Shown: positions 37,461-48,178, counted from the first letter of the stretch. The stretch is 64,000 bases of DNA from Dehalococcoidia bacterium (GCA_009841435.1 VXLW01000029.1:45906-109905); one strand, 5' to 3'. The notes: generated by a model from the sequence alone, not told the origin. Numbers and translations: made by a program.

Positions 37461-39298
37461 CCGCGCTCGCCGAGTCCGGCATCGCCAACGCCCTGCGACG
37501 CAACATCGCCATCATCGCCCATGTGGACCATGGCAAGACGACGCTGGTCGACGCCATGCTGCACCAGAGCGGGGTGTTCCGCGCGAACGAGCGTGTGGAG
37601 GAACGCGCGCTCGACAACATCGATCTCGAGCGCGAGCGCGGCATCACCATCATGGCCAAGAACACGGCCATCCGTTACCGCGACTGCACCGTCAATATCG
37701 TCGACACCCCCGGCCACGCCGACTTTGGCGGCGAGGTCGAGCGCACCCTGACTATGGTCGATGGCGTGCTGCTGCTCGTCGACGCCTCCGAGGGACCGCT
37801 TCCACAGACCCGTTTCGTGCTGGGCAAGGCGCTGGAGCACGGCCTGCCCGCGATCGTCGTCATCAACAAGATCGATCGCAAGGATGCGCGGCCGGCCGAG
37901 GTTCTCGACGAGGTCTACGACCTCTTCATCGACCTCGAAGCCACCGAGCAGCAGATCGACTTCCCCGTGCTGTACGCGAACGCGAAAGCCGGAACCGCGA
38001 GCGTAGACCCGGACGAACCCGGTCTGGACCTGCGGCCCCTGCTCGACGCCATCGTTGGGCAGCTGCCGCCCCCCCAGGGCGACCCCGAGGCGCCCTTGCA
38101 GATTCGGGTCGCGAACCTCGACTCGAGCGACTACCTGGGCCGCATCGCCATCGGGCGCATCGTCAACGGCCGCGTCGCGCTGGGCGACGAGATCGCCGTG
38201 TCGAAGCTCGATGGTGCTGTTACGCAGACCCGCGTCACGAAGCTGTACGTTTTCGATGGCCTGGAGCGGTCGGAAGTGGAGCAGGCCGCCGCGGGCGACA
38301 TCATCTGTCTCGCCGGGATTGACGACATCACCATCGGCGAGACCATCACCGCTCCGGACGACCCGCAGCCGATCGCCCCCATGCAGGTGGATGAGCCGAC
38401 GGTCTCGATGATCTTCGGCGTGAACACCTCGCCCATGGCCGGGCAGGACGGCCAGTACGTCACGTCGCGGAAACTGCGCGAGAGGCTCGATCGGGAGCTG
38501 GTGAGTAACGTGTCGATTCGCGTCGAGGACACCGACTCGCCGGACCAGTTCCAGGTGATCGGTCGTGGCGAGCTCCAGCTCTCGATCCTCATCGAGATGA
38601 TGCGGCGGGAGGGCTACGAACTGCAGGTGGGTCGCCCGCGGATCGTGACCCGCGAGCGTGACGGCCGCATCGAGGAGCCCGTCGAGGAGCTGGTCATCGA
38701 TGTGGCCGAGGACTACCAGGGCATCGTCATCGAGCAGCTGAGCGCTCGTCGGGCGACGCTGACGCGGATGGTCAACCACGGCAGCGGCCGCGTCCGTCTC
38801 GAGTTCCTGATCCCCACGCGTGGCATCATCGGGTTCCGCTCGCAGTTCCTCACCGACACCCGCGGCACCGGCATCATGAATCACCTCTTCGCGGGTTGGG
38901 AGCCGTGGAACGGACCCATCGCCGGCCGCCTGACCGGCGCGCTCGTGGCCGACCGCCCCGGCAAGGCGACCGCCTACGCCATCTACAACCTGCAGGAGCG
39001 CGGCGAGATATTCATCGGCCCCGGCACCCAGGTCTACGAGGGCATGATCATCGGTGAGAATGCCCGTCCCTCCGACATGGACGTGAACGTGACCAAAGAG
39101 AAGAAGCTCACCAACATGCGTGCGGCCGCGGCCGACGACGCCCTGCGCCTCGTACCGCCAAGGCTGCTGAACCTGGAGCAGTCCATCGAGTTCATCAACG
39201 ATGACGAGCTCGTGGAGGTCACCCCGGGGAGCATCCGCCTGCGCAAGCGCATCCTCGGCGCAACGCCGCGGTCCAGGAGCCAGCCCTCCCGCGAGTGA
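37457..39298 (+). CDS. typA: Ribosome-associated GTPase TypA/BipA
   Basis: TypA is a translational GTPase related to EF-G and LepA, important for ribosome assembly and stress growth. The GTPase motifs are '[12 protein letters not shown]', '[14 protein letters not shown]' and '[10 protein letters not shown]'. The family-specific C-terminal half is present, with '[20 protein letters not shown]', '[17 protein letters not shown]' and '[11 protein letters not shown]'. The 613-residue length is normal. The start is a GTG coupled to a short leader frame; an alternative downstream start is unlikely because the conserved '[12 protein letters not shown]' begins soon after. The stop codon lies inside the intergenic repeat. 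Confidence 0.96.
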   Translation: MTALAESGIANALRRNIAIIAHVDHGKTTLVDAMLHQSGVFRANERVEERALDNIDLERERGITIMAKNTAIRYRDCTVNIVDTPGHADFGGEVERTLTMVDGVLLLVDASEGPLPQTRFVLGKALEHGLPAIVVINKIDRKDARPAEVLDEVYDLFIDLEATEQQIDFPVLYANAKAGTASVDPDEPGLDLRPLLDAIVGQLPPPQGDPEAPLQIRVANLDSSDYLGRIAIGRIVNGRVALGDEIAVSKLDGAVTQTRVTKLYVFDGLERSEVEQAAAGDIICLAGIDDITIGETITAPDDPQPIAPMQVDEPTVSMIFGVNTSPMAGQDGQYVTSRKLRERLDRELVSNVSIRVEDTDSPDQFQVIGRGELQLSILIEMMRREGYELQVGRPRIVTRERDGRIEEPVEELVIDVAEDYQGIVIEQLSARRATLTRMVNHGSGRVRLEFLIPTRGIIGFRSQFLTDTRGTGIMNHLFAGWEPWNGPIAGRLTGALVADRPGKATAYAIYNLQERGEIFIGPGTQVYEGMIIGENARPSDMDVNVTKEKKLTNMRAAAADDALRLVPPRLLNLEQSIEFINDDELVEVTPGSIRLRKRILGATPRSRSQPSRE

Positions 39299-39327
39299 GC
39301 GCGGAGCGAAGCGGAGCAGTCGAAGGA
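39297..39327 (+). repeat. Intergenic repeat, compact copy
   Basis: The 21 bases 39297-39317 match 36249-36269 exactly, and the adjoining AGTCGAAGGA matches the tail found at 36311-36320. The copy begins inside the typA stop codon, so it has been accepted into the end of a gene. A TTGACA occurs just after it at 39337-39342, but no good -10 is spaced to it. Confidence 0.65.
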
Positions 39328-39392
39328 CCAGTCGTATTGACAGCGCCCGCCCTGATAGGCAACGTGCGCGCACATAACTCCGGAGGTACCCC

Positions 39393-39983
39393 ATGGCTGA
39401 TGACGCCTACGCGCCCGACCCCACCAAGGATCACGAGACCGTCTCGATCTATCCCATCGACGACGATGTCAAGGAAGAGCTGCTCAATACCGTCGGCGAG
39501 GCCGTCCTCAACTGGTCGACGAAGGACGGTTGGCCCGTCGGCGTCATGCACGCCGTCGTCTGGGCCAAGGGCTCCTTCTGGATGACCGCCGCCGCCCACC
39601 GCCATCGCATGGCCGCCCTGCGTCGCGACCCGCGTTGCTCCGTCGTCCTCACGAGCACAGGCACCCACCTTGGCCCCGGCAAGACCATCACGGCCAAGTG
39701 TCGCTGCGTCATGTACGAGGACCGCGAGACGAAGGACTGGTTCTACCATGCCCTCGCCTTCCGCCCCGGGGCCGACCCCGAGCAGGCAGCCGCCTTCGAG
39801 AAGTCCCTCGACTCGCCCTTGCGCGTCGTGATGGAGCTCGTGCCCGAGAAGTGGATCACCTTCGACGGCGCGAAGATGGGGATGGCCACCGCCGGCGTGC
39901 TTCCCGACGATAAGAAGGGCCCCATGCTCAGCTCCGACGCCGTCCGCCTCGAGAAGGAGCTCAAGGCCCGCGGCCTCGCCTGA
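39393..39983 (+). CDS. Pyridoxamine-5'-phosphate-oxidase-fold protein
   Basis: A 196-residue split-barrel flavoprotein-like protein. The barrel core 'GWPVGVMHAVVWAKGSFWMTAAAHRHRMAALRRDPRCSVVLTSTG' follows the pattern of FMN/F420-binding PPOX proteins, with the Arg/Arg-rich loop in the phosphate position. The N-terminal 35 residues are extra, acidic and helical. The substrate is unknown. A CCGGAGG Shine-Dalgarno precedes the ATG. It is separate from the F420-type PPOX protein at 26 kb and is only distantly similar to it. Confidence 0.82.
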   Translation: MADDAYAPDPTKDHETVSIYPIDDDVKEELLNTVGEAVLNWSTKDGWPVGVMHAVVWAKGSFWMTAAAHRHRMAALRRDPRCSVVLTSTGTHLGPGKTITAKCRCVMYEDRETKDWFYHALAFRPGADPEQAAAFEKSLDSPLRVVMELVPEKWITFDGAKMGMATAGVLPDDKKGPMLSSDAVRLEKELKARGLA

Positions 39984-40086
39984 CGCCCCGCGCATCTTCT
40001 CGCGCTCGTAACCGGGACACGCTCGTTCCGCTCGTCCCGTTCACGGTTCCGCGCTACGGTCGTTGCAGACCTCTTGTGGGGAGGAC

Positions 40087-41133
40087 ATGGCCGTGCGTGT
40101 GGGAATCCTGACCGGCGGAGGCGACTGCCCCGGGCTGAACGCCGTCATTCGCGCTGTCGTCACCAAGGGCGAGCGCCAGTACGGCGATGAGGTCGTCGGC
40201 TTCCGCAACGGCTGGGCCGGTGTCATGGAAGGCGATGTTATGCCCCTCAGCGCCGAGCGTTGTCGGGACATCCTCCCCCTGGGCGGCACCATCCTCGGGA
40301 CCTCCCGCGCCAACCCCTACGCCACCGAGGGCGGCCCCGAAGCCGTTCGCGCCACCCTGGAGCGCGAAGCCATTGACGGCCTTGTCGCCGTTGGCGGGGA
40401 CGACACCCTTGGCGTCGCCGGGAAGCTCGCGGCCGAGGGCGCGAGCGTCATCGGCGTCCCCAAGACCATCGACAACGACCTCGGCGTCACCGAGGTCACC
40501 TTCGGCTTCCACACGGCCGTCCAGACCGCCACCGAAGCCATCGACCGCCTGCGCACCACCGCCGAGTCCCACCACCGCGTCATGGTCGTCGAGGTGATGG
40601 GACGCCACGCCGGCTGGATCGCGACCTACGCCGGCATCGCTGGCGGCGCCACCGAGATCCTCATCCCCGAGGAGCCGTTCAGCATGAGCGACCTCTGCGA
40701 GCGCCTCCTCGCCCACCACAACCGGGACGTCTCCGCATCCATCGTCGTCGTTGCCGAGGGCGCCCGCCCGCAGGGCGGGGAGGTCATCACCCAGACCGAC
40801 CAGCGTGACGCCTTCGGGCACGTCCGGCTGGGCGGCATCAGCCGCGTCGTTGCCGACGAGATCGAGGCCCGCACCGGCTTCGAGACCCGACTTACCGTGC
40901 TCGGCCACGTGCAGCGCGGTGGCACACCCACCGCCTTCGACCGCGTCCTCGCCACGCGCTTCGGCATTGCCGCCATCGACGCCATCCACGACGGCCGCTG
41001 GGGCCAGGCCACCGTCCTCCAGTCGAACGAGATCAACCTCGCCCCCCTCACCGACCTCACCGGCACTGCCAAGCTCGTCGACCGCGACCTTTTCGAGACC
41101 GTCGCCGGCGCCCTCGTCTCCCTCCCCGGCTAG
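40087..41133 (+). CDS. pfkA: 6-phosphofructokinase with pyrophosphate-type active-site residues
   Basis: A 348-residue PFK-A-family enzyme of glycolysis. It has 'GILTGGGDCPGLNAVIRA' at the N-terminus, the catalytic 'PKTIDNDL' with Asp in the TIDND motif, and 'EVMGRHAGWIA' and 'LGHVQRGG' for fructose-6-phosphate. Two positions that separate donors are of the PPi type: D106 in GGDDT (ATP enzymes have Gly, GGDGS) and K126 in PKTIDND (ATP enzymes have Gly). This predicts use of pyrophosphate, as in the Amycolatopsis-type enzymes. The ATG follows GGGGAGG. Confidence 0.93.
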   Translation: MAVRVGILTGGGDCPGLNAVIRAVVTKGERQYGDEVVGFRNGWAGVMEGDVMPLSAERCRDILPLGGTILGTSRANPYATEGGPEAVRATLEREAIDGLVAVGGDDTLGVAGKLAAEGASVIGVPKTIDNDLGVTEVTFGFHTAVQTATEAIDRLRTTAESHHRVMVVEVMGRHAGWIATYAGIAGGATEILIPEEPFSMSDLCERLLAHHNRDVSASIVVVAEGARPQGGEVITQTDQRDAFGHVRLGGISRVVADEIEARTGFETRLTVLGHVQRGGTPTAFDRVLATRFGIAAIDAIHDGRWGQATVLQSNEINLAPLTDLTGTAKLVDRDLFETVAGALVSLPG

Positions 41134-41171
41134 TCCGTCCCCGAACAACCAACAGCCGACACCGCTCCCGC

Positions 41172-41177
41172 TATAGT
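41172..41177 (+). promoter_or_regulatory. -10 element (TATAGT) of the epoxide hydrolase gene
   Basis: TATAGT ends 6 bases before the ATG at 41184, so the predicted transcription start is at or next to the start codon. There is no Shine-Dalgarno. Among the better leaderless candidates in the window. Confidence 0.6.
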
Positions 41178-41183
41178 CCCTCC

Positions 41184-42323
41184 ATGCCTCCACGATCCTT
41201 CCGCATCGACGTCCCCGACTCCGTCCTCGACGACCTCCGCGACCGCCTCGACCGCACCCGCTGGCCCGACGCCATCCCCGACACCGGCTGGGACTACGGC
41301 GCCGACATCGCCTACGTCCGCGAGCTCTGCGACTACTGGCGCAGCGAGTACGACTGGCGCGCCCAGGAGGAGGCGCTGAACGCCTGGCCGCAGTTCCTCT
41401 GCGAAGTCGACGGCGTCGACATCCACCTCTGGCACGTGCGCGGCCAGGGGCCGAACCCCCACCCCCTCCTCCTCACGCACGGCTGGCCCGGCTCCATGTT
41501 CGAGTTCCTCCACCTCATCGGACCCCTCACCGACCCCGCCGCCCCCGGCGGCGACCCCGCTGACGCCTTCGACGTCGTCATCCCCTCCATCCCCGGCTTC
41601 GGCTGGAGTGGCAAGCCCGCCGAGCGCGGCTGGGGCCCCTCCCGCGTCGCCGACGCCCTCGACCACCTCATGACCGCCGAGCTCGGATACGACCGTTACG
41701 GCGCCCAGGGCGGGGACTGGGGCGCGATCATCAGCACGCGTTTGGGAGCGGCCCACGCCGCCAACCTGAGCGGCATCCACCTCAACATGGCGCTCGCCGG
41801 TCCTCCCGACCCGCCCACCGAGGCGGACGAGGCCGGCCTCGCCTCCCGCCGCGCCTTCCAGGCCCGGGAGACCGGCTACAGCAACGTCCAGAGCACCAAG
41901 CCCCAGTCGCTCGGCATCGCCCAGGCCGACTCACCCGCCGGCATCGCCGCCTGGATCACGGAGAAGTTCCGCACCTGGAGCGACTGCGACGGCGACGTCG
42001 AGTCGCGCTACTCGAAGGACACGCTGCTGACCAACATCATGTTCTACTGGGCGCCCAACAGCATCGCCTCGGCCGCCCGCATCTACTACGAGGCCCGCGC
42101 CGAGGGCGTCGGCGGCCGCGTCCCGCCCGTCGAGCGCATTGCCGTCCCGACCGGCTTCGCGGCCTTCCCCCGCGAGATCATCCAGGCGCCCCGCCACTGG
42201 GTCGAAGCCTCTTACAACCTCGTGCAGTACACGGAGATGCCCGCCGGCGGCCACTTCGCCGCCCTCGAGGAGCCCGATCACCTCCTCGCCGACATCCGCA
42301 CCTTCTTCCGCCAGGTGCGCTAG
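41184..42323 (+). CDS. Epoxide hydrolase with EHN domain
   Basis: A 379-residue hydrolase with the N-terminal EHN domain ('FRIDVPDSVLDDLRDRLDRTRWPD', residues 6-29) found in microsomal-type epoxide hydrolases, followed by the alpha/beta fold. The oxyanion motif is 'LTHGWPGS', the nucleophile is D178 in 'AQGGDWGAII', and the histidine is H357 in 'AGGHFAALEEP'. Substrates of the family are bulky or trans epoxides. The gene is alone, preceded by a TATAGT hexamer. Confidence 0.93.
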   Translation: MPPRSFRIDVPDSVLDDLRDRLDRTRWPDAIPDTGWDYGADIAYVRELCDYWRSEYDWRAQEEALNAWPQFLCEVDGVDIHLWHVRGQGPNPHPLLLTHGWPGSMFEFLHLIGPLTDPAAPGGDPADAFDVVIPSIPGFGWSGKPAERGWGPSRVADALDHLMTAELGYDRYGAQGGDWGAIISTRLGAAHAANLSGIHLNMALAGPPDPPTEADEAGLASRRAFQARETGYSNVQSTKPQSLGIAQADSPAGIAAWITEKFRTWSDCDGDVESRYSKDTLLTNIMFYWAPNSIASAARIYYEARAEGVGGRVPPVERIAVPTGFAAFPREIIQAPRHWVEASYNLVQYTEMPAGGHFAALEEPDHLLADIRTFFRQVR

Positions 42324-42364
42324 ACCACGGCCGGCCAGCCAGCCACCATAACCGCCGCTCGGGA

Positions 42365-42392
42365 TATACTGCCGTGCGCGGATTTCGCCGCG
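42365..42392 (+). promoter_or_regulatory. -10 element (TATACT) and leader hairpin of the methylmalonyl operon
   Basis: TATACT at 42365-42370 is the only good -10 before the mutase. A small hairpin (arms CGCGG at 42377-42381 and CCGCG at 42388-42392) would lie at the very 5' end of the mRNA. The leader is about 60 bases, far too short for a cobalamin riboswitch. Confidence 0.5.
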
Positions 42393-42437
42393 GACTCCGC
42401 CAGCCAGAACACGCCCTGAAGGACGACGGATAGCGAA

Positions 42438-44084
42438 ATGCCCAGCCAATCGAAAGAAGAGTGGCTCGAAGGTACGTACCGCAAGGCGGTCGAGCGCAAC
42501 CCCGAGCGCGCCGAGTCGTTCCGCACCACCGGCGAGACCGTCCTCGACCCCGTCTATGCGCCCGAGGACGCGTCCGCGAACGGCGACCTTGGCTTCCCCG
42601 GCGAGTATCCCTTCACTCGCGGCGTCCAGCCCACCATGTACCGCGGACGCCTCTGGACCATGCGCCAGTACGCCGGCTTCGGCACCGCCGAGGAGTCGAA
42701 CGAGCGCTACCGCTACCTCCTCGACCAGGGCCAGACCGGCCTCTCCGTCGCCTTCGACCTGCCCACCCAGATCGGCTACGACTCCGACGACGCCATGGCC
42801 ATGGGCGAAGTCGGCAAGGTCGGTGTCGCCATCGACTCGATCGACGACATGCGCACGCTTTTCAAGGAGATTCCCCTCGACCGCGTCACCACCTCCATGA
42901 CCATCAACGGCACCGCTGCCGTCCTCCTCGGCCTCTACATCGCCGTGGGCAAGGAGCAGGGCGTGCCCCTCGAGAAGCTCGGCGGCACCGTCCAGAACGA
43001 CATTCTCAAGGAGTACATCACCCGCGGGACGTGGATCTATCCGCCCACGCCCAGCATGCGGCTCATCACCGACGTCTTCAGCTTTTGCTCCGAGAGCGTC
43101 CCCCGCTGGAACACCATCTCCATCTCCGGCTACCACATGCGCGAAGCGGGCTGCACGGCCGCCCAGGAGATCGCCTTCACGCTCGCCAACGGCATCGCCT
43201 ACGTCGATGCCGCCGTGTCCGCAGGGCTCGATGTCGACGCCTTCGCCGGGCGCCTCAGCTTCTTCTTCGCCTGCCACAACAACCTGCTGGAGGAGGTGTG
43301 CAAGTTCCGCGCCGCACGCCGTCTCTGGGCCACGATCATGAAGGAGCGCTTCGAGGCCAAGAGCCCACGCTCGATGATGATGCGCTTCCACACGCAGACC
43401 GGCGGCGCCACGCTCACCGCCCAGCAGCCCGAGAACAACATCGTGCGCACCACTCTTCAGGCCCTCGCGGCCGTCCTCGGCGGGACCCAGTCGCTCCACA
43501 CGAACTCGATGGACGAAGCCCTCTCCCTACCCACCGAGAAGGCCGTCCAGATCGCGCTGCGCACGCAGCAGGTCATCGGCTTCGAGAGCGGTGTCGGCGA
43601 CGTCATCGACCCCCTTGGCGGCTCCTGGTACATCGAGTCCATGACCGACCGCCTCGAAGGCGAGGCGCGCGACTACCTGAAGACCATCGAGGATCTCGGG
43701 GGGGCGCCCGCCGCCCTCGAGCAGGGATTCCAGCAGCGCGAGATCCAGGAAGCCTCCTACCGCTACCAGCGTGAGATCGAGGAGAAGGACCGGGTCATCG
43801 TCGGTGTGAACGACTTCACCGTCACCGGCGAGGAACCGCCCGAGCTCCTGCGTGTCGACCCGTCCATCGGCCAGCGCCAGGTCGAGCGCCTCCAGGCCCT
43901 CCGCGCCGAGCGCGACAACGCCGCCGCCGATGCCGCCATCGCCGCCCTCGAAGAGGGCGCCCGCGGCACCGACAACCTCGTGCCCCTCATCGTCGCCGCT
44001 GTCGAGGCGCGCGCCACGCTCGGGGAGATCAGCCACGCCCTGCGCCGCGCCTGGGGCGAGTACCGCGAGATCGTGGTCGTCTGA
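42438..44084 (+). CDS. Methylmalonyl-CoA mutase, catalytic (large) subunit
   Basis: A 548-residue (beta/alpha)8-barrel subunit of a split cobalamin-dependent acyl-CoA mutase. It is the substrate-binding part only, with no B12 domain. Family motifs are '[15 protein letters not shown]', '[17 protein letters not shown]', '[12 protein letters not shown]', '[11 protein letters not shown]' and '[12 protein letters not shown]'. The Tyr in RQYAGF and the Arg in PSMR match the methylmalonyl-CoA-selective residues, not the isobutyryl or ethylmalonyl types. The epimerase, B12 subunit and MeaB downstream strengthen the assignment. It interconverts succinyl-CoA and methylmalonyl-CoA. The stop overlaps the DinB-like start (TGATG). 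The ribosome site, GAAGGA, is somewhat far. Confidence 0.94.
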   Translation: MPSQSKEEWLEGTYRKAVERNPERAESFRTTGETVLDPVYAPEDASANGDLGFPGEYPFTRGVQPTMYRGRLWTMRQYAGFGTAEESNERYRYLLDQGQTGLSVAFDLPTQIGYDSDDAMAMGEVGKVGVAIDSIDDMRTLFKEIPLDRVTTSMTINGTAAVLLGLYIAVGKEQGVPLEKLGGTVQNDILKEYITRGTWIYPPTPSMRLITDVFSFCSESVPRWNTISISGYHMREAGCTAAQEIAFTLANGIAYVDAAVSAGLDVDAFAGRLSFFFACHNNLLEEVCKFRAARRLWATIMKERFEAKSPRSMMMRFHTQTGGATLTAQQPENNIVRTTLQALAAVLGGTQSLHTNSMDEALSLPTEKAVQIALRTQQVIGFESGVGDVIDPLGGSWYIESMTDRLEGEARDYLKTIEDLGGAPAALEQGFQQREIQEASYRYQREIEEKDRVIVGVNDFTVTGEEPPELLRVDPSIGQRQVERLQALRAERDNAAADAAIAALEEGARGTDNLVPLIVAAVEARATLGEISHALRRAWGEYREIVVV

Positions 44085-44602
44085 TGGCCGAGGACGACAC
44101 CCGAAGCTACGCGGACGACCGCCGCCGCCTGCTCGGCGAGCTGGAGCTGGAGCGCAACCAGCTCCTCCGCAACATCGAGACCTGCCGCATCCGCGACATT
44201 GAGCGTCCCATGATCGACGAGTGGTCCCTGAAGGACATCGTCGGGCACGTCGCAAGCTGGGAGGCCGAGGTCGTCAGCGCGCTGCTCGATATCCAGGAGG
44301 GCCGCCGCCCGGCCATCCTCGACTTCGACGAGGAGCGCACCGACGCCTGGAACCAGGATCACGTCGAGCGCAAGCGCAGCCTGACTTTCTGGAGCGTCCT
44401 CGAACAGCTCAAGGCCGGCCGCGAGCGGCTGCTCGCCACCGTCGCCGAGTTCGACGACGCCGCCATCGGCGAGGAAGGCCGCGTCCCCAATCAGCTCCTG
44501 CAGGTGGTCGCCAATCACGACAAGGAGCACTGGCACATCATCGCCGCCTACCTCGCCGGCATGCCCGGTGTGCGCGAAACCAGCGCCGCCGGAACCAGCT
44601 AA
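44084..44602 (+). CDS. DinB-superfamily (ClbS/DfsB-like) protein
   Basis: A 172-residue four-helix protein of the DinB clan. It has 'WSLKDIVGHVASWEAEVVSALL' with the first metal His and 'VANHDKEHWHIIAAYL' with the second cluster. The metal-dependent thiol-S-transferase relatives act on bacillithiol or mycothiol conjugates, while the ClbS branch resists genotoxins; the substrate here cannot be told. It is odd to find it inside the methylmalonyl operon, between mutase and epimerase, with a TGATG overlap to the mutase gene. Confidence 0.8.
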   Translation: MAEDDTRSYADDRRRLLGELELERNQLLRNIETCRIRDIERPMIDEWSLKDIVGHVASWEAEVVSALLDIQEGRRPAILDFDEERTDAWNQDHVERKRSLTFWSVLEQLKAGRERLLATVAEFDDAAIGEEGRVPNQLLQVVANHDKEHWHIIAAYLAGMPGVRETSAAGTS

Positions 44603-44618
44603 CGCCCAAAGGAGCCCT

Positions 44619-45434
44619 ATGCTCAGCAAGGTCCACCACGTCGGAATCGTCGTCCGCAGCGCCCACGATGCGCTCGGCTTCTATCGCGATGCCCTCGGCC
44701 TCCCTGTCAGCGTCGACCGCGTCATCGAGGACCAGGGCGTCCGCGGCGTCCTCCTCCCCTGCGGCACGGCCGAGATCGAGCTCCTCGAGCCAACGCGCGA
44801 CGACACCGGCGTCGCCCGATTCCTCCAGGGCCGTGGCGAAGGCATGCACCACGTCTGCTTCGAGTCCGACGACTGTGGCGCCGACCTTGGCGCCGCCGCC
44901 GAAGCCGGTGTCCAGCTCATCGACGAAGCGCCCCGCGCCGGGCTCGCGGGCATGATCGGCTTCCTCCACCCGAAGTCGAACCACGGCGTCCTCATCGAGT
45001 ACGCCACGCCCGTCGAGGAGTCCCACGTCGGACCCAGCGACGACGCCCTCGCGAAGCGCATCGACCACATCGGCATCGTCGTGCAGGACATCCCCACCGC
45101 AGCCGCTACCTATGAGCGCCACTTCGGCTTCACCCTCGATCCCGATCTCGGCGGCCAAAACGACGCCCTCGGCATCGAGAACGCCTTCATGCTCGCGGGT
45201 AACGCCCATCTCGAGTTCATCCGGCCCACCACCGAAGAGGGGCCGGTCGCAAAGTTCGCCGCCGAGCGGGGCGAGGGCTCGTTCCTCCTCTCGCTCGCCG
45301 TCGCCGATGCCGAAGCCGCCGTCGCCAGCCTGCGCGACGGCGGCGCACGCACCGGCGACGCCAACGGCGGCGTCGCTTTCGTTTCGCCCCGCTCGTCCTT
45401 CGGCGTCAACCTGCAGTTGGTCGAGCGATCCTGA
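44619..45434 (+). CDS. mce: Methylmalonyl-CoA epimerase with a second VOC domain
   Basis: A 271-residue protein made of two vicinal-oxygen-chelate units, about twice the length of ordinary epimerases. The first unit (residues 1 to about 135) is epimerase-like, with '[25 protein letters not shown]', '[13 protein letters not shown]' and 'GVLIEYATP', which keep the metal residues. The second (about 145-271) begins '[25 protein letters not shown]' but replaces the usual HH of the third strand by '[11 protein letters not shown]', so its metal site looks incomplete. It converts (S)- to (R)-methylmalonyl-CoA. AGGAG precedes the ATG. Confidence 0.88.
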   Translation: MLSKVHHVGIVVRSAHDALGFYRDALGLPVSVDRVIEDQGVRGVLLPCGTAEIELLEPTRDDTGVARFLQGRGEGMHHVCFESDDCGADLGAAAEAGVQLIDEAPRAGLAGMIGFLHPKSNHGVLIEYATPVEESHVGPSDDALAKRIDHIGIVVQDIPTAAATYERHFGFTLDPDLGGQNDALGIENAFMLAGNAHLEFIRPTTEEGPVAKFAAERGEGSFLLSLAVADAEAAVASLRDGGARTGDANGGVAFVSPRSSFGVNLQLVERS

Positions 45435-45459
45435 CCCCACGACACAGAGGAGCAGCACC

Positions 45460-45890
45460 ATGACCGCATCTCCCGAGACCCCCGCGCAGGGCGAGACCGG
45501 ACAGAAGATACGTGTCCTTATCGCCAAGCCCGGCCTCGACGGCCACGACCGTGGCGCCAAAATCGTCGCTCGCGCCCTGCGCGACGGCGGTTGCGAGGTC
45601 ATCTACACCGGCATCCGCCAGACGCCCCAGATGATCGCCGAGGCCGCCCTCCAGGAAGACGTCGACGTCGTCGGCCTCAGCATCCTCTCCGGCGCCCACC
45701 TCGAGCTCTTCCCCCGCATCGTCGAGGAGCTCAGGTCGCGCGGGCTTGACGATGTCGTTCTCTTCTGTGGCGGCATTATTCCCGAGGAAGACACGGACGC
45801 CCTCGAAGCGATGGGCTTCAGCGCCATCTTCCGTCCGGGCACCAACACCCGCGACATCGTGTCGTTCGTGTACGACAACGCCTCATCCGA

Positions 45891-45894
<4 letters not shown>
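45460..45894 (+). CDS. Methylmalonyl-CoA mutase, cobalamin-binding small subunit
   Basis: A 144-residue B12-binding domain. The lower axial ligand H29 is in the DxHxxG motif '[11 protein letters not shown]'. The following '[18 protein letters not shown]' and '[14 protein letters not shown]' are the nucleotide-loop binding strands. It completes the split mutase with the large subunit three genes upstream. AGAGGAG lies 7 bases before the ATG. The stop overlaps the meaB GTG start (GTGA). Confidence 0.96.
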
Positions 45895-46825
<931 letters not shown>

Positions 46826-46829
<4 letters not shown>

Positions 46830-47524
46830 GCGAAGCCCGCCAGCGCATCCGTGCTCGTTTCCGCAAGGGCGAGCGTGTGCGCCACATCTCCCACCTCGAC
46901 GTGCTCCGCTACTGGGAGCGGGCCATCCGCCGGGCCGAACTCCCCCTGCTCTATTCACAGGGCTTCACGCCCCACCCGAAGATCGCCTTCGCGGCGCCCC
47001 TCCCCCTGGGATTCATCGGCGAAGGCGAGATCATGGAGGTGCTGCTGGAAGAGCGCGTCACCCTCGAGGCTTTCGCCGCCGTCCTCTCGGCCCAGACCAC
47101 CCCCGACCTCGAGCTCCGCGAGGGGAGCGAAGTTCCCCTCGGCCTCCCCGCCCTCCCCACCCTCCTGCGCTGGGCCGACTATCGCCTGGCACTCGACGGC
47201 GTCACCCCCGAGCACGCCACCGAGTCCGTCAACGCCTTCCTCGCTACCGAGACCTTCCCCTGGCGGCAGGAGCGCGAAGGCAAGAAGGCGCGCGAGTACG
47301 ACCTCCGTACCGGCGTCACCTCCATTTCCATCGACGCGAGGGAAGGTCGCACAGCCATCGATGCCCGCCTGAGCTGCGGGCAGGAGCTGACGGTGCGTCC
47401 CGAGCAGCTCGTCGCCGCGCTCTTCCCAACAGCCACGGTTGAGCGCTATGTGCGCGTGGGGCTCGTGCTGGAGGAGCCATCGGCCGCCTTGCAGGCATGG
47501 CGTGAGAAGGGGCAGTACGAGTGA
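46826..47524 (+). CDS. TIGR03936 / DUF2344 protein (radical-SAM partner family)
   Basis: A 232-residue protein opening 'RIRARFRKGERVRHISHLDVLRYWERAIRRAELPLLYSQGFTPHPK', a TIGR03936 signature. In other bacteria this domain is fused to or sits beside a B12-binding radical SAM protein. No such gene is in the window; the protein is instead coupled by GTGA overlaps to meaB before it and a phosphatase after it. A link with cobalamin chemistry is suggested by context but not shown. Function unknown. Confidence 0.87.
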
Positions 47525-48147
47525 GGCTCACCCTCGTCCGTCACGGTGAGACCGCCCACAATCGCGACGGCCTCGGACTCGGTCGCGAGGACGCACAGCT
47601 CACCGACCTCGGCCTCAGCCAGACCGCCGCAGCCGTCGAGCGGCTCGCCCCCGAGCCCGTCGATCGCATCCTCACGAGCCCGCTCACGCGCGCCGCGGCC
47701 ATCGCCCGCGGCCTCGCCGAGCGCACCGGCGCCCCCCTCCAGGTTCGCGACGAGCTAACGGAAATGGATGTGGGTGAGACCGAGGGCCTCCCCTTCGCCG
47801 AGATGCGTGCCCGCTTCCCCGAATTCATCGAAGCCTGGCGCGCGGCCGACCCCGCCGACGTACTGATGCCCGGAGGCGAGAGCCTCGCGCAGGTCGCCGC
47901 TCGCCTCGAACCGCTCGTCGGTGAACTGCACGCGTGCCCCGACGAAAGCAGGGTCGTCGTCGTCTCCCACAACTTCGTGCTGCGCCTCCTCATCTGCCGC
48001 CTGCTCGGCCTCGAGATCGGCGTATTTCGGGCCTTCAGCGTTGGTCTCGCGTCCGTCTCCACGCTTTCGCTGCGGGCCGGCCAGGCCTCCCTCCGCTCCC
48101 TCAACGACCGCTCCCACCTCTCCGGGAACCCAAACGAAAGCGCTTGA
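47521..48147 (+). CDS. Histidine phosphatase family protein (phosphoglycerate-mutase-like)
   Basis: A 208-residue phosphatase with the catalytic H8 in 'LVRHGETAHN', a phosphate-binding Arg in 'LTSPLTRAAAIARGLAE', the acid in 'ELTEMDVGETEGLPF' and the second His in 'VVSHNFVLRLL'. The relatives include GpmB-like and alpha-ribazole-phosphate phosphatase (CobC). Being coupled (GTGA) to a B12-enzyme operon makes CobC plausible, but nothing in the sequence proves it. Confidence 0.9.
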   Translation: MRLTLVRHGETAHNRDGLGLGREDAQLTDLGLSQTAAAVERLAPEPVDRILTSPLTRAAAIARGLAERTGAPLQVRDELTEMDVGETEGLPFAEMRARFPEFIEAWRAADPADVLMPGGESLAQVAARLEPLVGELHACPDESRVVVVSHNFVLRLLICRLLGLEIGVFRAFSVGLASVSTLSLRAGQASLRSLNDRSHLSGNPNESA

Positions 48148-48172
48148 ATCTTGAACGGCGCGAGCCTAATTT
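48144..48172 (+). promoter_or_regulatory. Promoter of the FtsB-like gene: TTGAAT, 17 bases, TAATTT
   Basis: The best full promoter in the window: -35 TTGAAT (48144-48149), a 17-base spacer and -10 TAATTT (48167-48172), followed by 6 bases and the ATG at 48179. Transcription should begin at or next to the start codon, so the mRNA is leaderless. Confidence 0.7.
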
Positions 48173-48178
48173 GGTCAC

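Noticed and set aside
40014..40040. Inverted repeat CGGGAC...GTCCCG before pfkA as a terminator
   Set aside because: Long loop and no T-run; I do not see a convincing intrinsic terminator there or elsewhere in the window.
42324..42437. Cobalamin riboswitch before the methylmalonyl-CoA mutase
   Set aside because: The intergenic space is only 114 bases and lacks any B12-box-like sequence; only a small hairpin is present.
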